DNA of 64,000 bases from Kitasatospora sp044457565. Its GTDB lineage: Bacteria > Actinomycetota > Actinomycetes > Streptomycetales > Streptomycetaceae. A program made the position numbers and the translations under genes. Shown here in pieces: positions 52,360 through 61,016 of the stretch (its first letter is position 1; each line of letters begins with the position of its first letter). The DNA lies in contig NZ_JBITGZ010000014.1 of the NCBI RefSeq assembly GCF_044457565.1, forward strand, positions 1 to 64,000, given 5' to 3'. The notes below the pieces were generated by a model. It did no database searches. It saw only the letters and a program-made list of their open reading frames with translations, and was not told where the DNA came from.

Positions 52360-53175
52360 TCAGGAGGGCGAGCGCTGCGCACCGTCGAGCGCCACCGCGG
52401 CCTCGCCGGTGTGCACCAGGAAGGTCAGCGACTCCTGGAGGTACAGCTCGACCCCGGCGTCCGTGTGGGAGCGGTAGCCGATCGACAGGTCCTGGCCGAG
52501 GTGGAGCGCGAAGTCGCCGCCCCGGCCGGAGAGCAGGAACGCCCCGTCCAGGGCGGGCGCCCAGACGATCTCGCCGTCCAGCAGCCGGGCCAGGTGGCTG
52601 TGGATGGGGTAGCCGTGGTCGGAGGTCTCGTTCACCGCGGTGAAGGCGTCCGCCCCGAGCAGCAGCGAGTACGGGCCGTTGACGCCCACCAGCCGCAGCG
52701 CGGTCAGCGCCTGGCTGACAGCGTTCGGGTACTCCCGCACGTCCTGCGGCAGGGCGATGGACGTGTTGGTGGTGCTCTCCCGGATGCCGGCGATCCCCGC
52801 GGCGGCGTAGCCCTCGAACAGCGCGCGGTCCTCGGCCAGCGCCATGAGGCGGGCGGCGTCCTTGACGGGCTGCCAGTCCGAGTCCCTGGCGCCGCGTTCG
52901 ACGTCGTCCACCGCCCGGCGGTCCACGGTGAACGGCACCCGCAGCTCCACCAGCGGCTTCGCGCCGCGCGCGTACGCCGTCACCCCCACCACCGGCGGGT
53001 CGACGATCCGGGTGTGGCCCGTCCCGACCGCGGAGAGGTCGGGCCCGTCCGGGCCGTGCAGGTCCACCACCCGCCGCCCGGCGACGTGGAGCGTGAAGGT
53101 CCGCCGGGCCTCCTCCTCGATCTCGGCCCAGGCGGCCTCGGAGACGGGGGCGAGTTCGCGGTGCAGGTTGCTCAT
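52360..53175 (-). CDS. family 1 encapsulin shell protein
   Basis: 271 residues of the HK97-fold Linocin-M18/CFP29 family. Opens with MSNLHRELAPVSEAAWAEIEEEA and ends with DLSIGYRSHTDAGVELYLQESLTF, both hallmark segments. Self-assembles into a nanocompartment that packages the co-encoded peroxidase. ATG overlaps the DyP stop (ATGA), so shell and cargo are made together. Confidence 0.95.
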   Translation of the reverse strand: MSNLHRELAPVSEAAWAEIEEEARRTFTLHVAGRRVVDLHGPDGPDLSAVGTGHTRIVDPPVVGVTAYARGAKPLVELRVPFTVDRRAVDDVERGARDSDWQPVKDAARLMALAEDRALFEGYAAAGIAGIRESTTNTSIALPQDVREYPNAVSQALTALRLVGVNGPYSLLLGADAFTAVNETSDHGYPIHSHLARLLDGEIVWAPALDGAFLLSGRGGDFALHLGQDLSIGYRSHTDAGVELYLQESLTFLVHTGEAAVALDGAQRSPS

Positions 53176-54233
53176 CGGAGGCTGCTCCTCTTCAGACTGC
53201 CGATGCCCAGCGAGCCGTCGGCGGCGGATCGGTTGTTGACGGCCCGCGCCGGGTGGCCGGCGGGCTCGGGCGGGGGCGGTGCGTCGAGGAAGTCCGCGGT
53301 GGGGGTGAAGAACTGCGTGCCGGTCACCGCCGTGGAGAAGTCCAGGATCCGGTCGTGGCTGCCGGGCGGATCGCCGATGAACATGTTGCGCAGCATCTGC
53401 TCGGTGACCTCGGGAGTCCGGGAGTAGGCGATGAAGTAGGTGCCGAACTCGCCGCGCCCGACCGTCCCGAAGGGCATGTTGTCGCGCAGGATCTGCCGCT
53501 GCTCGCCGTCCGGCCCGGTGACGGTGTTCAGCGCGACGTGCGAGTCCGGCGGCTTGACGTCGTCCGCCAGCTCGATGTTGTCCGCCTTCGTCCGGCCGAC
53601 CACGCGCTCCTGCTCCTCGACGGTCAGCGCGTTCCAGGCCGCCAGGTCGTGCAGGTACTTCTGGACGACGACATGGCTCCCGCCGACGAAGTCCGGGTCC
53701 TCGGCGCCGACCAGGGCGGCGGCCTCGGCGGCGCGGCCGTCCGGGTTCTCGGTGCCGTCGACGAAGCCCAGCAGATCGCGCTCGTCGAAGTACTTGAAGC
53801 CGTGCACCTCGTCGACCACGGTGGCGGCGCCCGCCAGCCGTCCGACGATCTTTGCGGCGAGCTCGAAGCAGAGGTCCATCCGCCGGGCCCTGAGGTGGAA
53901 CAGCAGGTCACCGGGGGTGGACACCGCGCGGTGCCGCCCGCCGACCAGCTCCTGGAACGGGTGCAGCCCGGCCGGGCGGGGCCCGCCGAAGAGCCGGTCC
54001 CAGGCGCCCGACCCGATGCTGGTGACGCAGGACAGCTCCCCGGACGGCGCCCGGAATCCGACCGATCTGCGCAGCCCGGCGAGGTCCGGCAGCAGCTCCC
54101 GGACGACGGGCTCACCGCCCGGGGCGATGGTCACCACCAGGAACAGCGCCGCGCTGGTGAGCGCGGCGAGGACGGCCTGGGGCTCGCCGGGCGCGCGGGT
54201 GGCTCGTTCAGCCGTGGGCGGCGGCAGCGTCAT
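53172..54233 (-). CDS. dye-decolourising peroxidase, encapsulin cargo
   Basis: 353 residues from ATG 54233 (GGAGGGAG upstream). The DyP motif GFVDGTENP (G156-G160 core) with its catalytic Asp is present. The extreme C-terminus DGSLGIGSLKRSSLR (339-353) carries the encapsulin cargo-loading peptide LGIGSLK after a Pro-rich flexible linker. A haem peroxidase acting on hydrogen peroxide; the neighbouring amine oxidase would be a peroxide source, though outside the cell. No ferritin-like cargo is nearby. Confidence 0.95.
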   Translation of the reverse strand: MTLPPPTAERATRAPGEPQAVLAALTSAALFLVVTIAPGGEPVVRELLPDLAGLRRSVGFRAPSGELSCVTSIGSGAWDRLFGGPRPAGLHPFQELVGGRHRAVSTPGDLLFHLRARRMDLCFELAAKIVGRLAGAATVVDEVHGFKYFDERDLLGFVDGTENPDGRAAEAAALVGAEDPDFVGGSHVVVQKYLHDLAAWNALTVEEQERVVGRTKADNIELADDVKPPDSHVALNTVTGPDGEQRQILRDNMPFGTVGRGEFGTYFIAYSRTPEVTEQMLRNMFIGDPPGSHDRILDFSTAVTGTQFFTPTADFLDAPPPPEPAGHPARAVNNRSAADGSLGIGSLKRSSLR

Positions 54234-54413
54234 GGCAGCGGGCTCCCTCCGGGCGGGCAACAGATCACCCGCACGATTACACCGGATGCGGGACAAATCA
54301 CCCACGGCAACACGCAGCTGACGCCCTTCCGGCGGCTTGGCGGCGTACGGCGGCCACCACACCCGACGCGCGGCCGCTGCCGCCGTTCCCGGCGCCCGCC
54401 TGCGCGGCCGCCC

Positions 54414-55025
54414 CTACGCGCCCGGGGCGGACGGGCGGCCGGCGGGGGCGTCGTACAGCAGGAGGTCGAGCACGGACTCGATGTAGCCGGCCAGTTCACC
54501 GGCGCCCTCCAGCGGCAGCACGCCCGGCAGCCTGGCCACCAGCTCGTCGTGGCCGACGTACGAGGTGTACCCGAGCGTCGCCCGCTGCCTGGCCACGGCC
54601 TGCGGGAAGCCGACCTCCTCGAAGAGGCCGACGACGTAGTCGATCCGGCGCTGCACCACCCGGCGTACCACGGGCGCGACCAGCCGGTGGTCCGCCGACG
54701 CGAGCACGTTGACCGTCACGGCGTTCTGCCCCACGTCCCCGGTGACCCGGGTGAACAGCAGCCGCAGCCGGGCCACCGGGTCCGGCTCGGCGGCCAGCGT
54801 CGCGATGGTGGCCTCGGTGAACCGCTGCTCCCAGAGCGCGAGCGCGGCCTCGATCAGCGCCTCCCGGTTGGTGAAGTGCCAGTAGAAGCTGCCCTTGGTG
54901 GTCCCGAGCCGGGCGGCCAGCGGTTCGACGGCCACGGCGGCCAGCCCGCCCTCGCCGAGTGCGGTGAGCGCAGCCGCCGCCCAGTCGTCTGCGGTCAGCC
55001 GCCGTCGCTCTTGCTCCATATCCAT
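54414..55025 (-). CDS. TetR-family transcriptional regulator
   Basis: 203 residues. N-terminal HTH (LAAVAVEPLAARLGTTKGSFYWHFTNREAL) and a helical ligand domain of normal length. The first ATG (55025) has no ribosome site and lies inside a palindrome; ATG 55019 is an alternative, and leaderless translation is likely. Divergent from an SRPBCC gene 59 bases away and probably represses both. Confidence 0.9.
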   Translation of the reverse strand: MDMEQERRRLTADDWAAAALTALGEGGLAAVAVEPLAARLGTTKGSFYWHFTNREALIEAALALWEQRFTEATIATLAAEPDPVARLRLLFTRVTGDVGQNAVTVNVLASADHRLVAPVVRRVVQRRIDYVVGLFEEVGFPQAVARQRATLGYTSYVGHDELVARLPGVLPLEGAGELAGYIESVLDLLLYDAPAGRPSAPGA

Positions 55026-55036
55026 ACGCTAGCGTA
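55025..55036. promoter_or_regulatory. palindrome over the tetR start codon
   Basis: TACGCTAGCGTA is a perfect 12-base palindrome that includes the first base of the tetR start. A good autoregulatory operator. Confidence 0.6.
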
Positions 55037-55040
55037 CGGT

Positions 55041-55066
55041 CCCTCCATACGCCCCCGTATGGAGGG
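55041..55066. promoter_or_regulatory. second inverted repeat in the tetR-SRPBCC gap
   Basis: CCCTCCATACG and CGTATGGAGGG are perfect 11-base arms around CCCC, five bases from the first palindrome. Both contain ATACG/CGTAT elements, so they may be a tandem operator for the TetR protein. Confidence 0.65.
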
Positions 55067-55084
55067 TCGCGCGAGGGAGGCACC

Positions 55085-55567
55085 GTGCAGAACGTCCAGC
55101 ACCGCACGATCGACGCACCCGCCGCGAACGTCGGCGCCCTGATGGACCGGCTGAGCACCCCGCAGGACCAGGCCTGGCCCGCGAACTGGTCTGCGCTGCA
55201 CCTCGACGCGGGCCTGAGCGTCGGTTCGAGCGGCGGGCACGGCAGGATCCGGTACACGGTGAGCGCCTACGAGCCCGGGCGGCGGGTGCGCTTCACCTTC
55301 ACCCCCGGGCTCGGCCTCGACGGCTACCACGAGTTCACCGTCATCCCCGACGGGCCGCAGCGCTGCCGCGTCGTCCACACCGCCGAGGGCCGGCTCAAGG
55401 GGCCGATGCGGCTGCTGTGGCCGCTGGTGATCCGCTGGCTGCACGAGGCCCTGCTCCAGGACCTCTTCGACAACGTCCAGCGGCTGACCACCGGGCGGGT
55501 GCCCCGGCCGGCCCGCTGGTCGCCCTGGGTCCGGCTGCTCCGCCGCAGGTTCGCCCCGCGGCCGTGA
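55085..55567 (+). CDS. SRPBCC-fold (START-like) protein
   Basis: 160 residues, starting GTG or nearby after GGGAGGCACC. Strand-helix pattern of the Bet v1/SRPBCC superfamily: HRTIDAPAANVGALMDRLSTP at the start, IRYTVSAYEPGRRVRFTFTP in the middle and a long C-terminal helix (RWLHEALLQDLFDNVQRL). Binds or processes a hydrophobic ligand that may be the inducer of the divergent TetR regulator. Function unknown. Confidence 0.78.
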   Translation: MQNVQHRTIDAPAANVGALMDRLSTPQDQAWPANWSALHLDAGLSVGSSGGHGRIRYTVSAYEPGRRVRFTFTPGLGLDGYHEFTVIPDGPQRCRVVHTAEGRLKGPMRLLWPLVIRWLHEALLQDLFDNVQRLTTGRVPRPARWSPWVRLLRRRFAPRP

Positions 55568-55574
55568 ACGCACC

Positions 55575-55616
55575 GGGCCCGGCCCGCCCGGCCGCAGAGG
55601 CCGGCGGGCCGGGCCC
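55575..55616. terminator. strong bidirectional terminator
   Basis: An 18-bp stem (GGGCCCGGCCCGCC... with GGCGGGCCGGGCCC) with one bulged C and a GCAGA loop, in the gap between convergent SRPBCC and VOC genes. Confidence 0.85.
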
Positions 55617-55630
55617 CGCAGAGCGGCTGG

Positions 55631-56011
55631 TCAGACGTCCTGCGGGTACCAGCGCAGCTCGACGGTGTTGCCGTCCGGGTCGAGGACGTAGAGCGACTGG
55701 GCGCTGCCGCGCGCACCGTACCGGGGCCCGGGGCCGTCCACCACGGTGAAGACGCCCGAGTCCACGACCTCCTGCCAGTCCAGCGGTTCGACGACCAGGC
55801 AGATGTGGTCCACATTGGACTCGCCGCGCTCCCGGCGGACCAGGTCGATGATGGTGCCGGGGCTCACCCGCACCGACGGGAACGAGACCTCACCCGCCCG
55901 CCACTGCTCGACCCGGACGGGTTCGAGCCCCAGCGGCCCGCAGTAGAACGCGAGCGAGCGCTCGACGTCCGCGACGTTCAGTACCAGATGGTCGAATGCG
56001 ATGACGCGCAC
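55631..56011 (-). CDS. VOC/glyoxalase-fold protein
   Basis: 126 residues from GTG 56011 with AAGGAG upstream. Metal-ligand candidates are His7 in IAFDHLVLNV, the His in VDHICLVVE and the Glu in DPDGNTVELRWYP, matching bleomycin-resistance/glyoxalase-type VOC enzymes. Substrate unknown. Confidence 0.85.
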   Translation of the reverse strand: MRVIAFDHLVLNVADVERSLAFYCGPLGLEPVRVEQWRAGEVSFPSVRVSPGTIIDLVRRERGESNVDHICLVVEPLDWQEVVDSGVFTVVDGPGPRYGARGSAQSLYVLDPDGNTVELRWYPQDV

Positions 56012-56081
56012 GGCAGACTCCTTGATCACGACCTGTGGTCGAACAGTATCGCCGCCGACTGACACCGCGGCTGACCCGGGG

Positions 56082-56921
56082 TCAGACCTCCTCGCCCCGG
56101 CCCCGGATCAGCAGATCGACGCCCGCCCGGTCCGTGCGGTCGGGTGATCCGTTGAGCCGGTGGATCACCACCCAGCGGCCGTCCGGCATGACCCCGGCGA
56201 AGATCGACGCGTGCCGGGTGGCCCCGTTGTGCCACCGCAGCCGCCCGGCACACTGCCACGACAGCGCCGGCTCACCCAGCCTGCGCTCCAGCAGCAGCCC
56301 GGTGACCAGGTCGGCCGCGGCCCGCGGGGTGGCCCACAGGCCTCCGGCGGGCAGGATCGGCCCGCTCATCGTCCAGGGCCGGCGCCGGCCGCCGAACAGG
56401 CCGGGTGCGAGCAGGCGGCGCTCCGCCGGCGGGTCGGCGGTGATCTCGTCGATCTCCAGCGGGCCGAGCACATACCGGCGCAGCAGCTCCTGGTACGGCA
56501 GGCCGGCGGCCTCGGTCAGGGCCGCTCCCAGCAGCGCGTAGCCCAGGTTGGAGTACTCCTCCTGCGCCCCGGGCGGTCGCACCGTGACGGTGTCGAGCCG
56601 GGCGAGCAGGGCACGCAGACTCTCCTCGTCGAAGGGCAGGTACGGGTCGGCGCCGCCGCTCAGCCCCGGTGGCAGGCGGGGCAGCCCCGAGGTGTGGTCC
56701 GCCAGGTTCCGCAGCGTGATCCCCGTCCCGGCGGGGACGGCGAGCCAGCGTTCCAATGGATCGTCCAGGCCGAGCAGCCCTGCGGCGTCCATCCGGGCGA
56801 GCGCGGTGCCGGTGAGGACCTTGGTGAGCGAACCTATCTCGACGAAGCGGTCCACGGCATGGCCACCGCTGGTGCGGGGCGGAGCCGAGTCGCTCAGGAC
56901 GCAGGTGGGCGTGCGGAACAC
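56082..56921 (-). CDS. serine hydrolase of the class C beta-lactamase / DD-peptidase family
   Basis: 279 residues from GTG 56921 (GGGGGAG upstream). Motif 1 is SLTK, motif 2 is YSN (EEYSNLGYALLG), and motif 3 appears as HNG (RLRWHNGATRH). HTSGLPRLP after motif 1 is usual. There is no signal peptide, and the segment before SLTK is short (about 30 residues), so it is a compact cytoplasmic esterase-like member or has lost its leader. Substrate unknown. Confidence 0.82.
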   Translation of the reverse strand: MFRTPTCVLSDSAPPRTSGGHAVDRFVEIGSLTKVLTGTALARMDAAGLLGLDDPLERWLAVPAGTGITLRNLADHTSGLPRLPPGLSGGADPYLPFDEESLRALLARLDTVTVRPPGAQEEYSNLGYALLGAALTEAAGLPYQELLRRYVLGPLEIDEITADPPAERRLLAPGLFGGRRRPWTMSGPILPAGGLWATPRAAADLVTGLLLERRLGEPALSWQCAGRLRWHNGATRHASIFAGVMPDGRWVVIHRLNGSPDRTDRAGVDLLIRGRGEEV

Positions 56922-57042
56922 GGCGGGCTCCCCCTCGGTCGGCGTACGGACGGTCTCCCTTGAGGATGCCTCACCACCCGGCTCTCACTCCGCACGGGCC
57001 CCGGCCTCCCGTCCTTCACACGCTGCGGCCCCGGCAGCCGAC

Positions 57043-58038
57043 TCAGCACACCGGCACCGCTGCTGACGCCGCATCCGCACCCGCCCGCGGTGCTTCGTCT
57101 CGCCCTGAGCCCCACATGGCACGGCGCGCCAGCGCGACCCCGCTGCGGGTACGCGCCACGGCCGCCCGGTCCGGCCCGGGCGCGGGCGCCGAGCCCGCGC
57201 ACCGGCGGCAGACACCCGGCTGCGGCACGGGCGCCGCACATTGGGCGCACTCATGGACGGGCTTCACCACCACGGCCACCGGCACCGGCGGCATCTTCCG
57301 CTCCAGGCGCGCACGCAGGAGGGCCGCCGGGGCGTGCACACGCTCGGGCAGCCCGCTCAGCAGGGCCGCCCGCAGCCGGTCCACACTCCGGTCGCGCTCC
57401 AGCCACTGGGCCACCAACGGCGCCAGCCCGACGGCCTCGGTCAGGCCGAGCGATGCCAACCGGGCATCGGGAGCCGCCAGCGAGCAGAGCAGCTTCGCGG
57501 CCGCCGCCGTCGCCGCCGTCGCCGCCGCCGACGGGACCCGAGGCGCGTCAGGCACGCCGCCTGGGGCAGCCGGCGGGTGGGAGGTGTTCCTCCTCTTCTT
57601 CTCCCCCTTGGGGGAAGTGCTGACCTTCCGACCCCGCAGCGCACCGACTGCCGGCTTCCGGGCACTCGGCGCACTGATCCCTCCGGACGGTGCGGCGTCC
57701 TCCCGCCCTGCCGCACGCCACGCCGCCGCGACCTCCTCGGCGGCGGTCAGCGGCACGCTGCTGATCAGCGTCCGCGTGGTCCAGGTGCCTTTGGTGGGGT
57801 GCTGCGCGCGCCGGACGTGGAGGTACCCCTCCTCGATCAGCTGACTGCGGGCCCCGGAGACGGCCGTTCGCCCCTCGGGCATCCGGCCGCCGATCGTCTG
57901 GATGGTGTCCCGGCTACCGGGCGGCAGCGACAGCGCCCAGAGCAACAGCGTCTTCGCCGTCGCCTTCAACCGTGGGTGCCGCACGATGTCGTGGGATGCC
58001 CGGACATACCGCTCGGGCGCGATAAGGTGCACGTGCAT
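57043..58038 (-). CDS. helix-turn-helix protein with C-terminal zinc finger
   Basis: 331 residues. The N-terminal 90 residues (MHVHLIAPERYVRASHDIVR, then a winged-helix with VSGARSQLIEEGYLHVRRA) resemble Streptomyces replication-initiator-like or sporulation HTH proteins. A basic linker with SPKGEKKRRN follows. Near the end CAQC and CRRC give a four-cysteine zinc site. ATG 58038 follows GAGGATCC. Function unknown. It has many close relatives in actinomycetes by my recollection, unverified here. Confidence 0.65.
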   Translation of the reverse strand: MHVHLIAPERYVRASHDIVRHPRLKATAKTLLLWALSLPPGSRDTIQTIGGRMPEGRTAVSGARSQLIEEGYLHVRRAQHPTKGTWTTRTLISSVPLTAAEEVAAAWRAAGREDAAPSGGISAPSARKPAVGALRGRKVSTSPKGEKKRRNTSHPPAAPGGVPDAPRVPSAAATAATAAAAKLLCSLAAPDARLASLGLTEAVGLAPLVAQWLERDRSVDRLRAALLSGLPERVHAPAALLRARLERKMPPVPVAVVVKPVHECAQCAAPVPQPGVCRRCAGSAPAPGPDRAAVARTRSGVALARRAMWGSGRDEAPRAGADAASAAVPVC

Positions 58039-58211
58039 GAGGATCCTCTATCAATCCTTGCGCCGGACCCCGGGGTGTTCCAGCACCGCCGGGGTCAACT
58101 GTCTCTATGCGACCGGACGCTAACACCCCGTAGCCGACCGCGTACCCGCAATCCCCCAACCTCACCCGAACGCGACACCGAACCGGGCGGGCGCCCTGAA
58201 GTCCCGTACGA

Positions 58212-58703
58212 CTACTGCTCGCGGGCGGGCGCGAAGTAGTCGCCGAGCATGGTGGTCGTCCACGCGGCCTGACGGAGGTCACCGCGCGGGCCGAACTCCG
58301 CGAACCAGGGCTTCACATCGAGCACCGGACTGCCGTCCACCGCATCGAGGTCCTCGACATGGAGGTCGAGCCCGTCGACCTTGAGCAGACGGCAGCGCGA
58401 GACGCCGAGCCAGTTCAGCCGCCGCATGTTGCGATGACCGAAGATCCCGACCTCGGGCCAGTCCGGGTTGTCCCTGGGCCGCCGGGCCCCGAGGTTCAGA
58501 TCGGTCGGGTCGGTGAGGTGGAAGCGGAACACGATCTCCAGGTGGGAGAAGTCCTCCAGCCCCTTGGTCGCTTCCGGGGTGAACCGGTCACCGTCGAGCC
58601 GGATGATCGAGCGCGTCCCACCCCAGTGGTCGTCCGTGGGCTCCACCCGGCCGCCGACCACCCGGCCCAGCGCCTCCACCTCGAACGTCTGACGATCTGT
58701 CAT
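58212..58703 (-). CDS. TrmO/TsaA-like tRNA methyltransferase (UPF0066)
   Basis: 163 residues from ATG 58703 (GGAG two to five bases upstream). The beta-barrel SAM-binding segment FGHRNMRRLNWLGVSRCRLL and the preceding GLEDFSHLEIVFRFH are typical of the TsaA/TrmO fold, and the C-terminal DVKPWFAEFGPRG corresponds to the conserved DIKPY region. In E. coli TrmO methylates t6A37 of tRNA-Thr; actinomycete members are less studied. It lies 17 bases after the HTH-TPR gene. Confidence 0.8.
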   Translation of the reverse strand: MTDRQTFEVEALGRVVGGRVEPTDDHWGGTRSIIRLDGDRFTPEATKGLEDFSHLEIVFRFHLTDPTDLNLGARRPRDNPDWPEVGIFGHRNMRRLNWLGVSRCRLLKVDGLDLHVEDLDAVDGSPVLDVKPWFAEFGPRGDLRQAAWTTTMLGDYFAPAREQ

Positions 58704-58720
58704 CACTCCGTGCTCCCTCT

Positions 58721-60100
58721 TCAGACTGATTCGGAAAGATACGCGGCGGCACGGGCGTCCACCTCGGCGGCGGCCGCAACGCGCCGCCGCCGGTAGGGCG
58801 AGAGCAGGCCGCGCATGTCGCCGGCGGCCTGCCTGGTGCGGCCGGACCGGACACCGTCCATCGCGTCCAGGGCTTGCGACCAGGTCGCGCATGCCTCCTC
58901 GACGTTCTTCAGCCGGACCTGCACGCCGCCGAGGTAGCCGAGGGTCACGGCGTGGGTGCGGGTGAACCTCTCGGCCTTCCGGGTTCGGACACTACGCCGG
59001 AACTCCCGTACGGCACCGTCCAGATCGCCCATGTCGCGCAGTGCGCACGCCGTCTCGTGCGCCAGGCTCGCCTCGCCGAAGAAGAAGACGCGCTCGGGCT
59101 CCGCCACCTCCGCGCGGGCTCCGGTCAGGTCGGCCTCCGCACGCAGCAGTGCGGCCGTCGCGGCACGCCTGCGGCCCACGGCGGCAAGGCCCCGGGCGTG
59201 CACGACGCCGAGCAGCGCCCGCTCACGTGGGCCGGCGAGCGCGTACCGCTCACCCTCGATCGAGGCCTCGGCGAGAGCGAGTGCCTGCCGATGGTGACCG
59301 AGGTCGATCGCCTGGTGTGCCATCGCTCTCAGGACGTGGGCCGCCATCGGCGGGTCGCCCGCCTCTGCCGCGAGCTTCACCGCCTCGGTGAAGAACCGCT
59401 GAGCCGTGGGATGGTCGCCGTTGTCGAACGCCATCCACCCCGCCAGGTACGACAGTTCACTCGCGGCGGAGAACATGCCGCGCCGTACCCGCTCGCTCTC
59501 GAACTTCCCGCGCAGATAGCCGGTGACGTCAGCGGTCAGATACCGCACCACCGCGCCCCAGGCATGCCCGCCACCCCGGCGCTGGTCGACCTTCGAGAAG
59601 AGACCGGCCATCTCCCGCACGGCTTCGAGGTCTCCGCGCCCGACCCGCCGGGTCGCCACCTTGTCGCGGACGCTGCCGCGTTCGGCCGCGTCCTTCCACC
59701 ACTGTTCGCCCGGGACGGCGAGCGCGGCGACCGAGTAGGCCGCCACACCCAGAGCGCGTCTGCGTTCCACATCCACTTCGGTTCTCCCGAGGTCGGCCAG
59801 AGCGATCAGCGTATCCGTGCCCCAGTCCGCCACTCGGCGAGATGGGACGATCAGGCCGATCTCCTGGGGTGTCACAACCCCGCCGAGAGCGCGGCTCAGC
59901 GCCTCCGCCAGGAACACGCCGACGTTCCCGGAGGGCTGCCGGCCGCTGATCCACTGAGAGATCGTCGACTTGCCGGTCTGCGGCGCTTCGTTGTTCTCCG
60001 CCGCCACCCTCTGCACCAACCGCGCCAACGCGTCGAGCGTCATGTCGGCCTCGGCGATGACCGCCCGCAGCCGGTCGTTCGGCTCTCGCACCGATGTCAC
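58721..60100 (-). CDS. HTH (XRE-like) regulator with TPR domain
   Basis: About 459 residues; GTG codons at 60109, 60100 and 60091 are possible starts, and 60100 has the best spacing from GGGGG. The N-terminal helix-turn-helix includes TGKSTISQWISGRQPSGNVGVFLAEALS, followed by repeated helical TPR units (for example HPTAQRFFTEAVKLAAEAGD, HHRQALALAEASIEGE, DLDGAVREFRRSVRT). Similar proteins in Streptomyces are paired with an RsbW-like ATPase, as here on the divergent side, and act in development or antibiotic control. Confidence 0.82.
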   Translation of the reverse strand: MTSVREPNDRLRAVIAEADMTLDALARLVQRVAAENNEAPQTGKSTISQWISGRQPSGNVGVFLAEALSRALGGVVTPQEIGLIVPSRRVADWGTDTLIALADLGRTEVDVERRRALGVAAYSVAALAVPGEQWWKDAAERGSVRDKVATRRVGRGDLEAVREMAGLFSKVDQRRGGGHAWGAVVRYLTADVTGYLRGKFESERVRRGMFSAASELSYLAGWMAFDNGDHPTAQRFFTEAVKLAAEAGDPPMAAHVLRAMAHQAIDLGHHRQALALAEASIEGERYALAGPRERALLGVVHARGLAAVGRRRAATAALLRAEADLTGARAEVAEPERVFFFGEASLAHETACALRDMGDLDGAVREFRRSVRTRKAERFTRTHAVTLGYLGGVQVRLKNVEEACATWSQALDAMDGVRSGRTRQAAGDMRGLLSPYRRRRVAAAAEVDARAAAYLSESV

Positions 60101-60307
60101 CCTGCACACCCCCTGACGGAGCCGTTGAACCGCTTAACCGCTCAGCGTGTCCAACACCGTACTCCGCGTGATGATCCGGCGGTTTCACTGATTGCATGCC
60201 GCCGGGCGCCGCAGCGGCGCACCGGCACAGGCCGCCGAGCCCCAACTCATCCCCGGCTCGCCAAGGCGGTCACGAACGTCCTGTCGCCTTCAACGGAGGA
60301 ACCTCAC

Positions 60308-60826
60308 ATGCCGAACGTGTCCGCCGGCTTCATCCTCGGCCTGCCCGCCAACGTCACACTCCCCTTCGACGTAGGCGAGTTCGAAGGCTACTCGGAGCTC
60401 TGGCTGCCCTCACGGAACTCCTCCGTGCGCCACGCCCGCCGTCACCTGCGCGACCTCATGGCGATCTGGGGCGCATTCGACGACGCAGCGGCCCGCCACT
60501 TCACCGAGATCGGGCAGTTGGTCCTCTCCGAACTGGTCACCAACGCCGTCCGGCACGCCGAGCCCGCCGTCTCCGAGAGCGGAATCCACGTCCTCTTCCT
60601 CTACGGCGAACCGGGCCTGCAACTCTCCGTCTCCGACGGCGACGCGGAGCGGCTGCCCACGACGCAGCCCGAGGACACGCTCGGCGACCACGGGCGCGGC
60701 CTCGCCATCGTCACCTCACTGTGCGCACACTGGGACTGCCATCCACGCAAGTCCCGCGCCGGCAAGACCGTCCGCGCCCTGATCGCCCCGCCCGCCCCGC
60801 CCGCGCGACAGTGGTCGACCGCATAG
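60308..60826 (+). CDS. RsbW-like ATP-binding regulator
   Basis: 172 residues. HATPase domain with N-box LVLSELVTNAVRHAEP and G-box DHGRGLAIVTSL. ATG 60308 has GGAGGAA upstream. Divergent from the HTH-TPR gene and followed by a PP2C phosphatase, an arrangement compatible with a phosphorylation switch on an anti-sigma antagonist. No sigma or antagonist gene is present. Confidence 0.87.
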   Translation: MPNVSAGFILGLPANVTLPFDVGEFEGYSELWLPSRNSSVRHARRHLRDLMAIWGAFDDAAARHFTEIGQLVLSELVTNAVRHAEPAVSESGIHVLFLYGEPGLQLSVSDGDAERLPTTQPEDTLGDHGRGLAIVTSLCAHWDCHPRKSRAGKTVRALIAPPAPPARQWSTA

Positions 60827-61016
60827 CGGCTCGGCTGCCTTCAGTCCCCGAGGAAGGCCACACAGGTGCCAGGTGTGTCCGTGCACTTCACGGACAGACG
60901 GCTGCCGCTCGACCGCTGTGCACAGCGCCTTGCACGCGCGCTCCGGGAAGCCCGGTGCGGCGGTCGGGGCCACAATGGACGAAGGGGCGAGCCCCGGGCT
61001 GGAGGTCCAGGACACC

